A stretch of 64,000 nucleotides of DNA from Enorma massiliensis phI. GTDB taxonomy: Bacteria; Actinomycetota; Coriobacteriia; Coriobacteriales; Coriobacteriaceae. Location: NCBI RefSeq assembly GCF_000311845.1, contig NZ_HE978574.1, positions 502,063-566,062 of the forward strand, read 5' to 3'. This document shows, one piece after another, positions 42,617 through 50,495 of the stretch. The notes under the pieces are model-generated. The model did not search any database, was not told the origin of the DNA, and worked only from the letters and a program-made list of their open reading frames with translations. The position numbers were made by a program, and so were the translations under genes. Every line of letters begins with the position of its first letter. Positions within the stretch are counted from its first letter, which is position 1.

Positions 42617-44444
42617 GCTCCGCCGCATCGTCGGCTTCCTTGGTCCCTATCGCCGCGACGCGATCCTCGGCATGCTCCTGGTGGTCATTGAGAGCGCGTT
42701 CGAGATGGTCATTCCCATTCTCATGGCCGATATCATCGATGTGGGCGTGGCTACTCGCGACCTCGACTTCATATTCCGCCAGGGCGTGCTCATGCTCGCG
42801 TGCGCCGCTCTCTCGCTCATCACGGGCCAGCTCTACGCACGTCACGCCGCCCGCGCTACGTATGGCCTCGGCGCACGGCTTCGCGCCGCGGAGTACGAGC
42901 ACGTGCAGGAGATGAGCTTCGCGAACCTCGATCACTTCGAGACCTCGTCGCTCATCACGCGCATGACCACCGACGTCACCGTGATTCAGAACGCGCTCAA
43001 CGCGGGATTCCGGCCGATGGTGCGTGGGCCGGTGATGCTTGTTATCGGCTTCGGCCTGGCGTTTTATCTCAACATGCAGCTTGCGCTCGTGTTCGTGGGG
43101 GTCTCGCCGTTCATGATCGTGGCGCTTGCACTCATCGTGCGTCATGTAGGGCCCCTTTACGGCGTGCTGCAAACCACGGTGGATAAGCTCAACGACGTAG
43201 TTCAGGAGATGCTTACCGCCGTGCGTGCCGTGAAGGCATACGTGCGCGAGGACTACGAGTGCGCGCAATTTCGCGCGGTCAACGAGGGCTTGGCGCGCAC
43301 GAGCGAGCAGACGTTCAAGTTCGCGGTGCTGAATATGCCCGTGCTGTACGTCTCGCTTTACACAGCGACGACGCTCATCATGTGGTTCGGCGGCCAGATG
43401 ATCTTGGGCGGGGAGCTTCAAGTGGGCGAGCTGACCGGGTTCCTTTCATACGTCATGCAGATTTTGAACTCGTTCATCATGATCTCGAACGTGTTCCTGC
43501 TGCTCACGCGTTCGTTGGCGAGCATCCATCGCATTTGCGAGGTGCTGGATGAGCCGGTCGACCTCGTTTCGCCGGAGGCCCCCATCACCGAGGTGGCCGA
43601 TGGGTCCGTGGAGTTTCGCGACGTGTCGTTCAAGTACCGTGCGGATGCTGCCGAGAACGCGCTTGAGCATGTGAACTTGAGCATACCCGCCGGCTCGACC
43701 GTCGGCGTGCTCGGTGGCACTGGTTCCGGCAAGACGACGCTCGTGCAGCTCATACCGCGGTTATACGATGCGAGCGAGGGCTCGGTGCTCGTAGGCGGGC
43801 GGGATGTGCGCAGCTATGACCTTGAGGCACTCCGCAACGCGGTTTCGATCGTGCTACAGAAGAACGTGCTGTTCAGCGGTACGGTTCGCGAGAACCTTTG
43901 CTGGGGGAATCCAAAGGCAACGACCGAAGAGCTGCTCGAGGCATGCCGCCGCGCCCGCGTGGACGAGTTCCTCGACCGGCTGCCTGGTGGGCTCGAGTAC
44001 GACCTGGGACAGGGCGGCGTGAACGTTTCGGGCGGGCAGAAGCAGCGCCTCTGCATTGCTCGCGCCCTGCTCAAGCGGCCTCGCGTGCTCATCTTTGACG
44101 ATTCGACCTCGGCTGTGGACACGGCGACCGATGCCGATATTCGCGCGAGCCTCGCTGCGCTTACCGGCGTGACGAAGATCATCATCGCGCAGCGCGTGAG
44201 CTCCGTTGCGGATGCGGACCAGATCGTCGTGCTCGACGATGGCCGCGTGCATGCTGTGGGCACCCATGCCGAACTCCTGGCGAGCGATAGTATCTACCAG
44301 GAAATCTACGCATCTCAAACGCATGGTCCAAAGGGGGGTCCAAATGGGGACGGGGTCAAAAGAGGCTATCAGGCCGCGCCCGGGAACGCCGGATGGGTCA
44401 AAACAAACCCGTCCCATAATGGATCAGAAGGGGGTGAGCGGTAA
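42609..44444 (+). CDS. ABC exporter half-transporter, degenerate-site subunit
   Basis: A 611-residue protein with six membrane helices and an ATPase domain: Walker A GGTGSGKTT (369-377), signature VSGGQKQRL, and Walker B FDDSTSAVD (496-504) in which the catalytic Glu is replaced by Asp. It pairs with the next protein, as in TM287/288 or BmrCD, where one ATP site is inactive. Residues 571-611 are an unusual tail encoded by family 5-like repeat DNA (GPKGGPNGDG, GWVKTNPSHNG). GAGGAGG precedes the ATG. The stop overlaps the next start (TAATG). Confidence 0.92.
   Translation: MHELRRIVGFLGPYRRDAILGMLLVVIESAFEMVIPILMADIIDVGVATRDLDFIFRQGVLMLACAALSLITGQLYARHAARATYGLGARLRAAEYEHVQEMSFANLDHFETSSLITRMTTDVTVIQNALNAGFRPMVRGPVMLVIGFGLAFYLNMQLALVFVGVSPFMIVALALIVRHVGPLYGVLQTTVDKLNDVVQEMLTAVRAVKAYVREDYECAQFRAVNEGLARTSEQTFKFAVLNMPVLYVSLYTATTLIMWFGGQMILGGELQVGELTGFLSYVMQILNSFIMISNVFLLLTRSLASIHRICEVLDEPVDLVSPEAPITEVADGSVEFRDVSFKYRADAAENALEHVNLSIPAGSTVGVLGGTGSGKTTLVQLIPRLYDASEGSVLVGGRDVRSYDLEALRNAVSIVLQKNVLFSGTVRENLCWGNPKATTEELLEACRRARVDEFLDRLPGGLEYDLGQGGVNVSGGQKQRLCIARALLKRPRVLIFDDSTSAVDTATDADIRASLAALTGVTKIIIAQRVSSVADADQIVVLDDGRVHAVGTHAELLASDSIYQEIYASQTHGPKGGPNGDGVKRGYQAAPGNAGWVKTNPSHNGSEGGER
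44325..44420. repeat. Family 5-like sequence inside a coding region
   Basis: GGTCCAAATGGGGACGGGGT and, further on, GGGTCAAAACAAACCCGTCC resemble inverted family 5 halves around about 40 bases. The reading frame of the exporter stays open through it, adding its C-terminal tail. Confidence 0.6.
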
Positions 44445-46321
44445 TGGCTGCGCCTGGGAACAAGCCGCAGAACCTCATCGCAACGCTGCGTGAGCTCCTC
44501 GCGTATATGGGGCGCCATAAGCTGCTCTTTTTGGCGGTGGCGCTGCTGGTGAGCGTGTCGGCTATCGCCAACCTGCTCGGCACGTACATGATCCGGCCCG
44601 TGGTCGATAGCCTCGCGGGCGGCGCGTATGCGGACTTCGTGGCAGGCATCATCGCTACGGCCCTCATCTACGCTGCCGGTGTGGTGGCAGCGTTCGCGTA
44701 TACGCAGGTTATGGTGCACGCTGCGCAAAAAGTGCTCGTGGACATCCGCCGCGATCTCTTTGCGCACCTGCAAAAGCTGCCGCTGAGCTACTTCGACACG
44801 CACAATCGCGGCGATATCATGAGCTACTTCACCAACGACGTGGACACCGTGGCCGAGGCTATGAACAACAGCTTCGCCATGGTCATCCAGAGCGCCATAC
44901 AGATCGTGGGCACGCTTGCCATGATCTTCATCTTGAATTGGCAGCTCTCGCTCGTCGTGGTGGTGGGCTATGTCTGCATGTTCGCCTATATTCGCTATTC
45001 GACCAACAAGAGCCGCGGTTTCTATCAGCGGCAGCAGTCGGTGCTCGGCGAGCTCGACGGTTACATCGAGGAGATGGTCACGGGGCAGAAGGTCGTGAAG
45101 GTCTTCAACCATGAGGAGGCGAACCTCGCGGGGTTTCGCGATAAGAACGAGCGCCTGCGCGTGGCGGGCACAAGCGCCCAATCGTATGCCGCGTCGATGG
45201 TGCCGGCGGTGGTGTCCATCAGCTACGTGAATTATGCGATTGTCGCCGTGCTCGGCGGCTGGATGGCGCTTACCGGGCAGACCGATGTGGGCGTGCTCGC
45301 GAGCTATCTCGTGTTCGTGCGCCAGACGGCGCTGCCCATCAACCAGTTCACGCAGCAGTCGAACTTCCTGCTCTCGGCGCTTGCGGGCGCGGAGCGCGTG
45401 TTTGCCGCCATGCGCGTGGAGCCCGAGGTCGACGAGGGCAAGGTGACGCTCGTTGAGACGGGCGAGGACGCATGGGCTTGGAAGGTACCCGACGGCTATG
45501 GCATCGGTGTCTGGGGCGCGCTCGTTCCGGTGGCGGAACGCAATATGGCCGCGGACGGCACGGTGCTCATGACGGGCCTCATCCCGCTCCGTGGCGATGT
45601 GCGTTTCCATGCCGTGAACTTCGGCTATACCCCAGAGCACGAGGTGCTCCACGACATCAACCTCTTTGCCAAGCCCGGCCAGAAGATCGCGTTCGTGGGG
45701 TCTACAGGTGCCGGCAAGACCACCATCACCAACCTTATCAACCGCTTCTACGACGTGCAGCACGGCGAGATCACCTACGATGGGATCAACGTCAAGAACA
45801 TCGCGAAGAGTGCGCTGCGCTCCTCGCTCGGCATCGTGCTGCAAGATACGCACCTGTTCACCGGCACGATTGCCGACAACATTCGCTTTGGCAAGCTCGA
45901 CGCCACGGACGAAGAGGTGCGTGCTGCCGCGAAGATCGCCAACGCCGATAGCTTCATCCGGCGTTTGCCAGATGGATATAACACGATGGTGACCTCGGAT
46001 GGGGCGAACCTGAGCCAGGGGCAGCGGCAGCTCCTGGCCATCGCGCGCGCGGCCGTGGCCGACCCGCCGGTTCTCATTTTGGACGAAGCGACGAGTTCCA
46101 TCGACACGCGTACCGAAATGCTCATTGGGCGCGGCATGGATCAGCTCATGCGCGGGCGCACGACGTTCGTGATCGCCCACCGGCTCTCCACAGTGCGCGA
46201 TGCCGACGCGATCATGGTGCTCGAGCAGGGGCGCGTTGTAGAGCGCGGCAGCCACGACGAGCTTATTGCCCAGCATGGGCGCTACTACCAGTTGTATACC
46301 GGCATGCTCGAGCTGAGCTAG
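44444..46321 (+). CDS. ABC exporter half-transporter, active-site subunit
   Basis: A 625-residue partner of the previous protein: six membrane helices, then an ATPase with Walker A GSTGAGKTT (about 419-427), signature LSQGQRQ (about 522) and a canonical Walker B LILDEATSS. LSQGQRQ in place of LSGGQ is the same variant as in TM288. A ~50-residue insertion (VPDGYGIGVWGALVPVAERN, in part) lies between the membrane and ATPase domains. The pair probably exports drugs or lipids under MarR control. Confidence 0.92.
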   Translation: MAAPGNKPQNLIATLRELLAYMGRHKLLFLAVALLVSVSAIANLLGTYMIRPVVDSLAGGAYADFVAGIIATALIYAAGVVAAFAYTQVMVHAAQKVLVDIRRDLFAHLQKLPLSYFDTHNRGDIMSYFTNDVDTVAEAMNNSFAMVIQSAIQIVGTLAMIFILNWQLSLVVVVGYVCMFAYIRYSTNKSRGFYQRQQSVLGELDGYIEEMVTGQKVVKVFNHEEANLAGFRDKNERLRVAGTSAQSYAASMVPAVVSISYVNYAIVAVLGGWMALTGQTDVGVLASYLVFVRQTALPINQFTQQSNFLLSALAGAERVFAAMRVEPEVDEGKVTLVETGEDAWAWKVPDGYGIGVWGALVPVAERNMAADGTVLMTGLIPLRGDVRFHAVNFGYTPEHEVLHDINLFAKPGQKIAFVGSTGAGKTTITNLINRFYDVQHGEITYDGINVKNIAKSALRSSLGIVLQDTHLFTGTIADNIRFGKLDATDEEVRAAAKIANADSFIRRLPDGYNTMVTSDGANLSQGQRQLLAIARAAVADPPVLILDEATSSIDTRTEMLIGRGMDQLMRGRTTFVIAHRLSTVRDADAIMVLEQGRVVERGSHDELIAQHGRYYQLYTGMLELS

Positions 46322-46506
46322 CCCCTCGGTTGCGCGGGGCTCGCTCCTGCCACCCAGGGTGCGCATCCGTTGTGATAGAGTGGTGCCCATACTGGGGCCT
46401 CGGATGATGGGGGACGTGGCATGACACAAGGATTCGTCTACGAACCGTAGCGGGCGCGCCGCGTTCGTTCTCTGCTCGCACCATCGCTCGAATCCAAGGA
46501 GCCCCT

Positions 46507-47835
46507 ATGCTCGACCGTATTCTTGCCGAGGCTCGCGCGCTCGCACCGGCGGCGCGCCGTCTCGTGCTCATGCGCTTTCTCATATACGTAGGTATTCAGT
46601 CCTGCTATTTCATCGGTGTGCTCGGCACGCTCACCTACAGCATGGACGGTGAGGTCGCTTCGACCGCCGTCGTGGTGGCGCTGCTCAACCTTTTCCAAAT
46701 CGTAGGCTCGTTTGTCGGCGGAACGTATCTCGACGCGCGAGGCCCCCGGCTGCACTTCGCGTTGCTCGTCATCGTGATGCTTGCTGTTGACGCGTTTTGC
46801 ATCGTGTTTGGCGGCGATATGTCCGCACTCACCTTTGGCGCGGCATGCTTGGGGTTTAGCCTGGGCTTTTTCGAGCCGGTGTCTCGCTCGTACCCGGCCT
46901 ACCTTACGGCAGACGCCATCGAGCTCAAACGCATTAACTCGGCGCTCTCCATCGTGTCGAATATTGGCGTGGTGGTGGGGCCACTTATCGGCGGAACAAT
47001 CGCCTCGGTGGCGCCAACGCGAGCGGTCTTCGCTTTCATGGGCGCATGCGTGGTGCTCGCTGTGATTCCGGCAGCGGGGTTCCGCCCGGTAATCGGTGTC
47101 CGCGCTGAAGGGGGCGGGCAAGATGCAGGGCCGGCAGCGGAGCTGGCGGAGGGCTCTGCCGGCGCTGGAGCAGATTGCTGCGCAGCAGGTTCGAGCGGGC
47201 GCCCCGCCGGCTCGCGCTCGTCGCTTATCGAGGGCATCCGCGCCGTTTTCTCCAACGCAGCGCTCTCCTTCCTCTTTTGGGCGGGCTTTCTCTCGTATCT
47301 GGGCTATGGCGCGCTCGACCCGCTCGAATCGCTCTACTACCGCGACGTCCTTCAGGTGGGCGTTGCGTGGATGGGTTGGCTCTCTGCCGCGTCTGGCGTG
47401 GGCGCGGTGGCGGGCGCGCTGCTCGTGCTGCGCATTCCGGTGCGCCGCGTGACCGTGCGGACGCTCCTTGTCCTGCTTTGCGGCATGGGAATCGGTTGCT
47501 TGGTGTATGTGGGCACGCCGTACGTGCTGGTCGCTCTTGTGGGGCAGGTGCTTTTGGGGCTTGCCTTCGGCATGATCGTTCCGTTGCAGAACACGCTGGT
47601 ACAGATGCACGCCGAAGTTGAGGTGATTGGCCGCGCGAATTCCATGATGACGTTCGGCGCCAGTGCGGGTGGCGTTATTCCGCTGCTCATGTCGCCTTGG
47701 CTTGCCGCGATGCTCGGGGTCCAGGGGACGCTTTTGCTGGCGAGCGTGCTCGTCGCGTCGTTCCCGGTCCTTGTGCTTGTATTCGGCCACCAGCGCATCG
47801 CGCGAATCGATGCCGAGGTGCATCCGGCAGCGTAA
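46507..47835 (+). CDS. Major facilitator superfamily transporter
   Basis: A 442-residue membrane protein with about 12 helices. The loop 2-3 motif is represented by GGTYLDARGPR (after SFV). A long hydrophilic central loop (about residues 200-245) divides the two six-helix halves, as is normal for the family. The substrate is unknown; drug efflux is common in this group. CAAGGAGC precedes the ATG. It follows the ABC exporter by 185 bases of unremarkable sequence. Confidence 0.87.
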   Translation: MLDRILAEARALAPAARRLVLMRFLIYVGIQSCYFIGVLGTLTYSMDGEVASTAVVVALLNLFQIVGSFVGGTYLDARGPRLHFALLVIVMLAVDAFCIVFGGDMSALTFGAACLGFSLGFFEPVSRSYPAYLTADAIELKRINSALSIVSNIGVVVGPLIGGTIASVAPTRAVFAFMGACVVLAVIPAAGFRPVIGVRAEGGGQDAGPAAELAEGSAGAGADCCAAGSSGRPAGSRSSLIEGIRAVFSNAALSFLFWAGFLSYLGYGALDPLESLYYRDVLQVGVAWMGWLSAASGVGAVAGALLVLRIPVRRVTVRTLLVLLCGMGIGCLVYVGTPYVLVALVGQVLLGLAFGMIVPLQNTLVQMHAEVEVIGRANSMMTFGASAGGVIPLLMSPWLAAMLGVQGTLLLASVLVASFPVLVLVFGHQRIARIDAEVHPAA

Positions 47836-48088
47836 AGGCTGCCTGCGCGCTTCCCGGCGATGCCAGGCGCCCGTCGTGGCAAAGCGCCCGGCTGGCTGAC
47901 AAGCCTCCGTCGCGGCAAAGCGCCTGCGAGCCGTCAGGTGCTCCATGCGCCCCGGGACCCCGGCGCGCCCCGTCAGGCTGCCAAGTTCCCCGAACCCCGG
48001 CGGGTGTCTCGGTGAGCTGGTGAGATTCCCGTTGATTGGGTACACTGGGAGGAACGGGGCACTGAGGCCCCAGTTGATCGGAGGAATC

Positions 48089-48793
48089 ATGAACGAAGTC
48101 GAGCGCTACGGGCAGCAGCCTTTCGATGGTCCCATCTATCGGGAGGGACCGGCGCCCAAGCTCATCTCTCGCCGCCTATATAATGTCCTGCTCACCGGAT
48201 TCGTGCTCTTATCGTTTGTCATCATGGCGGCGTGCTCGTACATCACGGGCACGTATGAGTTCATGCTGTTCATGCTGAGGAACCCGTTTGCCCTCACCAT
48301 CGGCATGCTCGTGGGCAGCATCGCAGGCTGCATCGTGATGAGCATCGGGCGTAGTAAGGAAAGCCTCCCCATGGGCCTTATCGGCTATGCCCTCTTCACG
48401 CTGACGTTTGGGTTCTCCACCTCGCTGATTCTGGGCATGTACGACATGCAGACCATCTCGCTCGCGTTTTCGGCGACGGCGGGCATCATGATCGTGTTCG
48501 GTGCTGCGGGCATTATGTTCCCGCAATTTTTCCAGCGTATTCAGGGCGTGCTCATCACAGCGCTGATCGCATTGTTCGTTGTCCAGCTTATCTTGATGTT
48601 CCTGGGCGTGGGCCAGACGTTCATCGACCTTGCTGTCATCGTGATATTCTGCGGGTTCATCGGCTACGACGTGTTCCGCGCATCGACGGCGGTCCCCACG
48701 GTTTCGAATGCTCTGTGGTACGCCATCGACCTCTACCTGGACATTCTTAACGTGTTCATTCGCCTGCTCTCGCTCTTTGGCCGCAGGGATTAG
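48089..48793 (+). CDS. Bax inhibitor-1/YccA family membrane protein
   Basis: A 234-residue membrane protein with seven hydrophobic segments. Family features are the C-terminal YDVFRASTAVPTVSNALW and LYLDILNVFIRLLSLFGRRD. Bacterial relatives such as YetJ conduct calcium ions or modulate FtsH proteases. GGAGGAAT precedes the ATG. The gap upstream (47836-48088) holds a CGTCGTGGCAAAGCGCC-like unit twice but no gene. Confidence 0.88.
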   Translation: MNEVERYGQQPFDGPIYREGPAPKLISRRLYNVLLTGFVLLSFVIMAACSYITGTYEFMLFMLRNPFALTIGMLVGSIAGCIVMSIGRSKESLPMGLIGYALFTLTFGFSTSLILGMYDMQTISLAFSATAGIMIVFGAAGIMFPQFFQRIQGVLITALIALFVVQLILMFLGVGQTFIDLAVIVIFCGFIGYDVFRASTAVPTVSNALWYAIDLYLDILNVFIRLLSLFGRRD

Positions 48794-48840
48794 ACTTCTC
48801 GCCCCTCACGTGTCTTTGTAGTCTTTGCGAGAGAGCGCAA

Positions 48841-48973
48841 TTTCAACTTTTGGGCACTTCGCGCCGCGCACCCGGAGTATCCAGGTGTGCGGCGCTTCTT
48901 CTAGCTGGGGTTTTTCTAAGCGACGACTGCCTTATACATGGCAGGTCTTCCTTCAAGTGCCCAAAAGTTGAAA
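48841..48973. repeat. Long inverted-repeat element, family 1, copy C
   Basis: TTTCAACTTTTGGGCACTT and its exact complement AAGTGCCCAAAAGTTGAAA form 19-base ends of a 133-base element. The interior differs from copies A and B and is less GC-rich; the outer ends of the other copies are not recognisable. It lies between two co-oriented genes. Confidence 0.82.
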
Positions 48974-49074
48974 CCCGAGTTTGCCCTTGCCTTAGAGCTG
49001 ACTCCAAGTCTTAGGATAAAGGCAGCAGATGGCTTGAGCGCCGTCTAACGCGGCGCCGATAGGAGCTGATAGCA

Positions 49075-49548
49075 ATGGCAAAGACGCTGGTAGCCTACTT
49101 TTCGTGTAGCGGCGTGACGCGTCGCGTGGCGCAGCAGATCGCGTCCGTGACGGGCGGCGATCTGTTTGAGATAGCGCCCGAGGTGCCTTATACACGGGCG
49201 GACCTCGATTGGACGAACAAACAGAGCCGCAGTTCCATCGAGATGAACGACCCTGCGTGCCGCCCGGCCATCGCGGGCACCGTCGATGATATGGGCTCAT
49301 ATTCCACGGTATTCGTTGGCTTTCCCATCTGGTGGTACCGTGAGCCTTCGATCATCGATACCTTCCTCGAGGCATACGATTTCTCGAACGCGACTATCGT
49401 GCCGTTTTGTACGTCGGGCGGCAGTGGTACAGGGTCGATCGACGAGCGCTTCCGCGGCGTGTGCGCGACGGCCGCGGGCTTTCGCCCGGCGCGTCTGCTC
49501 AATGGCGCTGGCCAGACTGAAGTCGAGCGTTGGGTCGAGGGACTATAG
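49075..49548 (+). CDS. Flavodoxin
   Basis: A 157-residue FMN-binding electron carrier. The phosphate loop is YFSCSGVTRRVA, and VFVGFPIWWYREPS and PFCTSGGSGTGS provide the isoalloxazine-stacking loops. It resembles the small NADPH-oxidoreductase-like flavodoxins common in gut anaerobes. GATAGGAG lies upstream of the ATG. Electron donor and acceptor are unknown. Confidence 0.9.
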   Translation: MAKTLVAYFSCSGVTRRVAQQIASVTGGDLFEIAPEVPYTRADLDWTNKQSRSSIEMNDPACRPAIAGTVDDMGSYSTVFVGFPIWWYREPSIIDTFLEAYDFSNATIVPFCTSGGSGTGSIDERFRGVCATAAGFRPARLLNGAGQTEVERWVEGL

Positions 49549-49631
49549 ATTCGACGCAAATCCATCTGCGTGCGCCGGCAGTTAGGTGCGAAATTAGGAC
49601 AGAGGTATTTTTGCATCACAAGCCTGCCAGC

Positions 49632-49660
49632 GCGACAATGATGCCGGGTACATCTGTTGC
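49632..49660. repeat. Family 4-like repeat, decayed
   Basis: GCGACA and TGTTGC ends around a TGATGCCGGGTACAT core, in an AT-rich gap. A further exact dyad TCAATAATT, eight bases, AATTATTGA lies at 49664-49689. Confidence 0.65.
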
Positions 49661-49779
49661 ATCTCAATAATTGTCGTAAGAATTATTGATTTCATGCTTC
49701 GGTTTTCTATAAATAGTACGATGATTTTTGCCAACAAGAGCCAGGGGCTCGGGAGGGACCTGGTTCGCAGCGAGAATCG

Positions 49780-49806
49780 TGACAGTTGTACCCGGTACAT
49801 CTGTCA
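49780..49806. repeat. Family 4 palindrome
   Basis: TGACAG, then TGTACC, C, GGTACA and CTGTCA: 27 bases with one mismatched pair. It lies 18 bases before the frameshifted monooxygenase. Confidence 0.78.
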
Positions 49807-49824
49807 TTTCTAGGGTGATGAACG

Positions 49825-50156
49825 ATGGCGATCACGGTGAATTTGTATTACACGGCAATGCGGGCGCGGCGCGCGCATTTGCCGAGGAGATGGAGTCGTC
49901 GGGCACGGCCGATCGCATCCGCGCAGAGGAAGGCAACGTTGGCTACCAGTACTTTCAGCCGCTCGATGATCCCGAGACCATCATGCTCGTCGACAGCTGG
50001 CGCGACCAGGCTGCACTCGATGCCCACCATGCTTCGCCCATGATGGCGACCATTGCCGAGCTGCGCGAGAAGTACGACCTGCATATGCGCGTCGAGCGTT
50101 TCGTGACTGATGCCGCCGGCGTGCCCTCGCAGGATGCAGCGTTCATTCGCGCGTAA
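49825..50156 (+). pseudogene. Antibiotic biosynthesis monooxygenase-like gene, frameshifted
   Basis: The start gives MAITVNLYYT, then the frame goes wrong. The next frame continues the family sequence from GNAGAARAFAEEMESSG through YFQPLDDPETIMLVDSWRDQ and ASPMMATIAELREKYDLHM to the end. One missing base near 49855 (in TACACGGCAATG) explains this. It is a YgiN-like quinol monooxygenase otherwise complete at about 110 residues. A sequencing error at this single site would restore the gene. Confidence 0.78.
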
Positions 50157-50226
50157 TGCGAGGTTCGCCGGCTCCGCTCTGAAAAAACGGCGGCGGGCAG
50201 CCAGCTTCCCTCTTCAGGAGAAACCT

Positions 50227-50286
50227 GCATGCCGATTTACGCAATAAGAGGGCGAAAAATGGCTCTTATTGCGTAATTCGGCATGC
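50227..50286. repeat. Hairpin with 24-base arms
   Basis: GCATGCCGATTTACGCAATA plus AGAG pairs with its complement at 50263-50286 with one mismatch, around 12 bases. It lies in the gap before the minus-strand amidohydrolase and could act as terminator for either side, though no T run follows. Confidence 0.75.
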
Positions 50287-50419
50287 AAGTTGAAATATGA
50301 GGCGCGGGCAAGCCGACGGCCTGCGCATGCGACGTTGTGCGCAAGCGATATCGAGAACTGAGCGAGCATCCAGACTGCCCATGCAGGCTTTTCCATTTGC
50401 TGGACGAATATGCCGAAGA

Positions 50420-50450
50420 TGAATCGCAGACACCCGGTGTCTGCGATTCA
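50420..50450. repeat. Family 2 palindrome
   Basis: A perfect 31-base palindrome: TGAATCGCAGACACC, C, and its complement. The G in GCAGAC is compensated on the other arm (GTCTGC), a covarying change relative to the copy at 18383. It lies 45 bases from the 3' end of the amidohydrolase gene. Confidence 0.9.
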
Positions 50451-50495
50451 CCCTGCGGACCAGGAACCCGGTTCCAGCGGGCTGTGGGGCCATCG

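Noticed and set aside
44369-46429. A 686-codon minus-strand frame opposite the second ABC exporter subunit
   Set aside because: It is a shadow of the conserved transporter, with His/Arg-rich composition and no motif.
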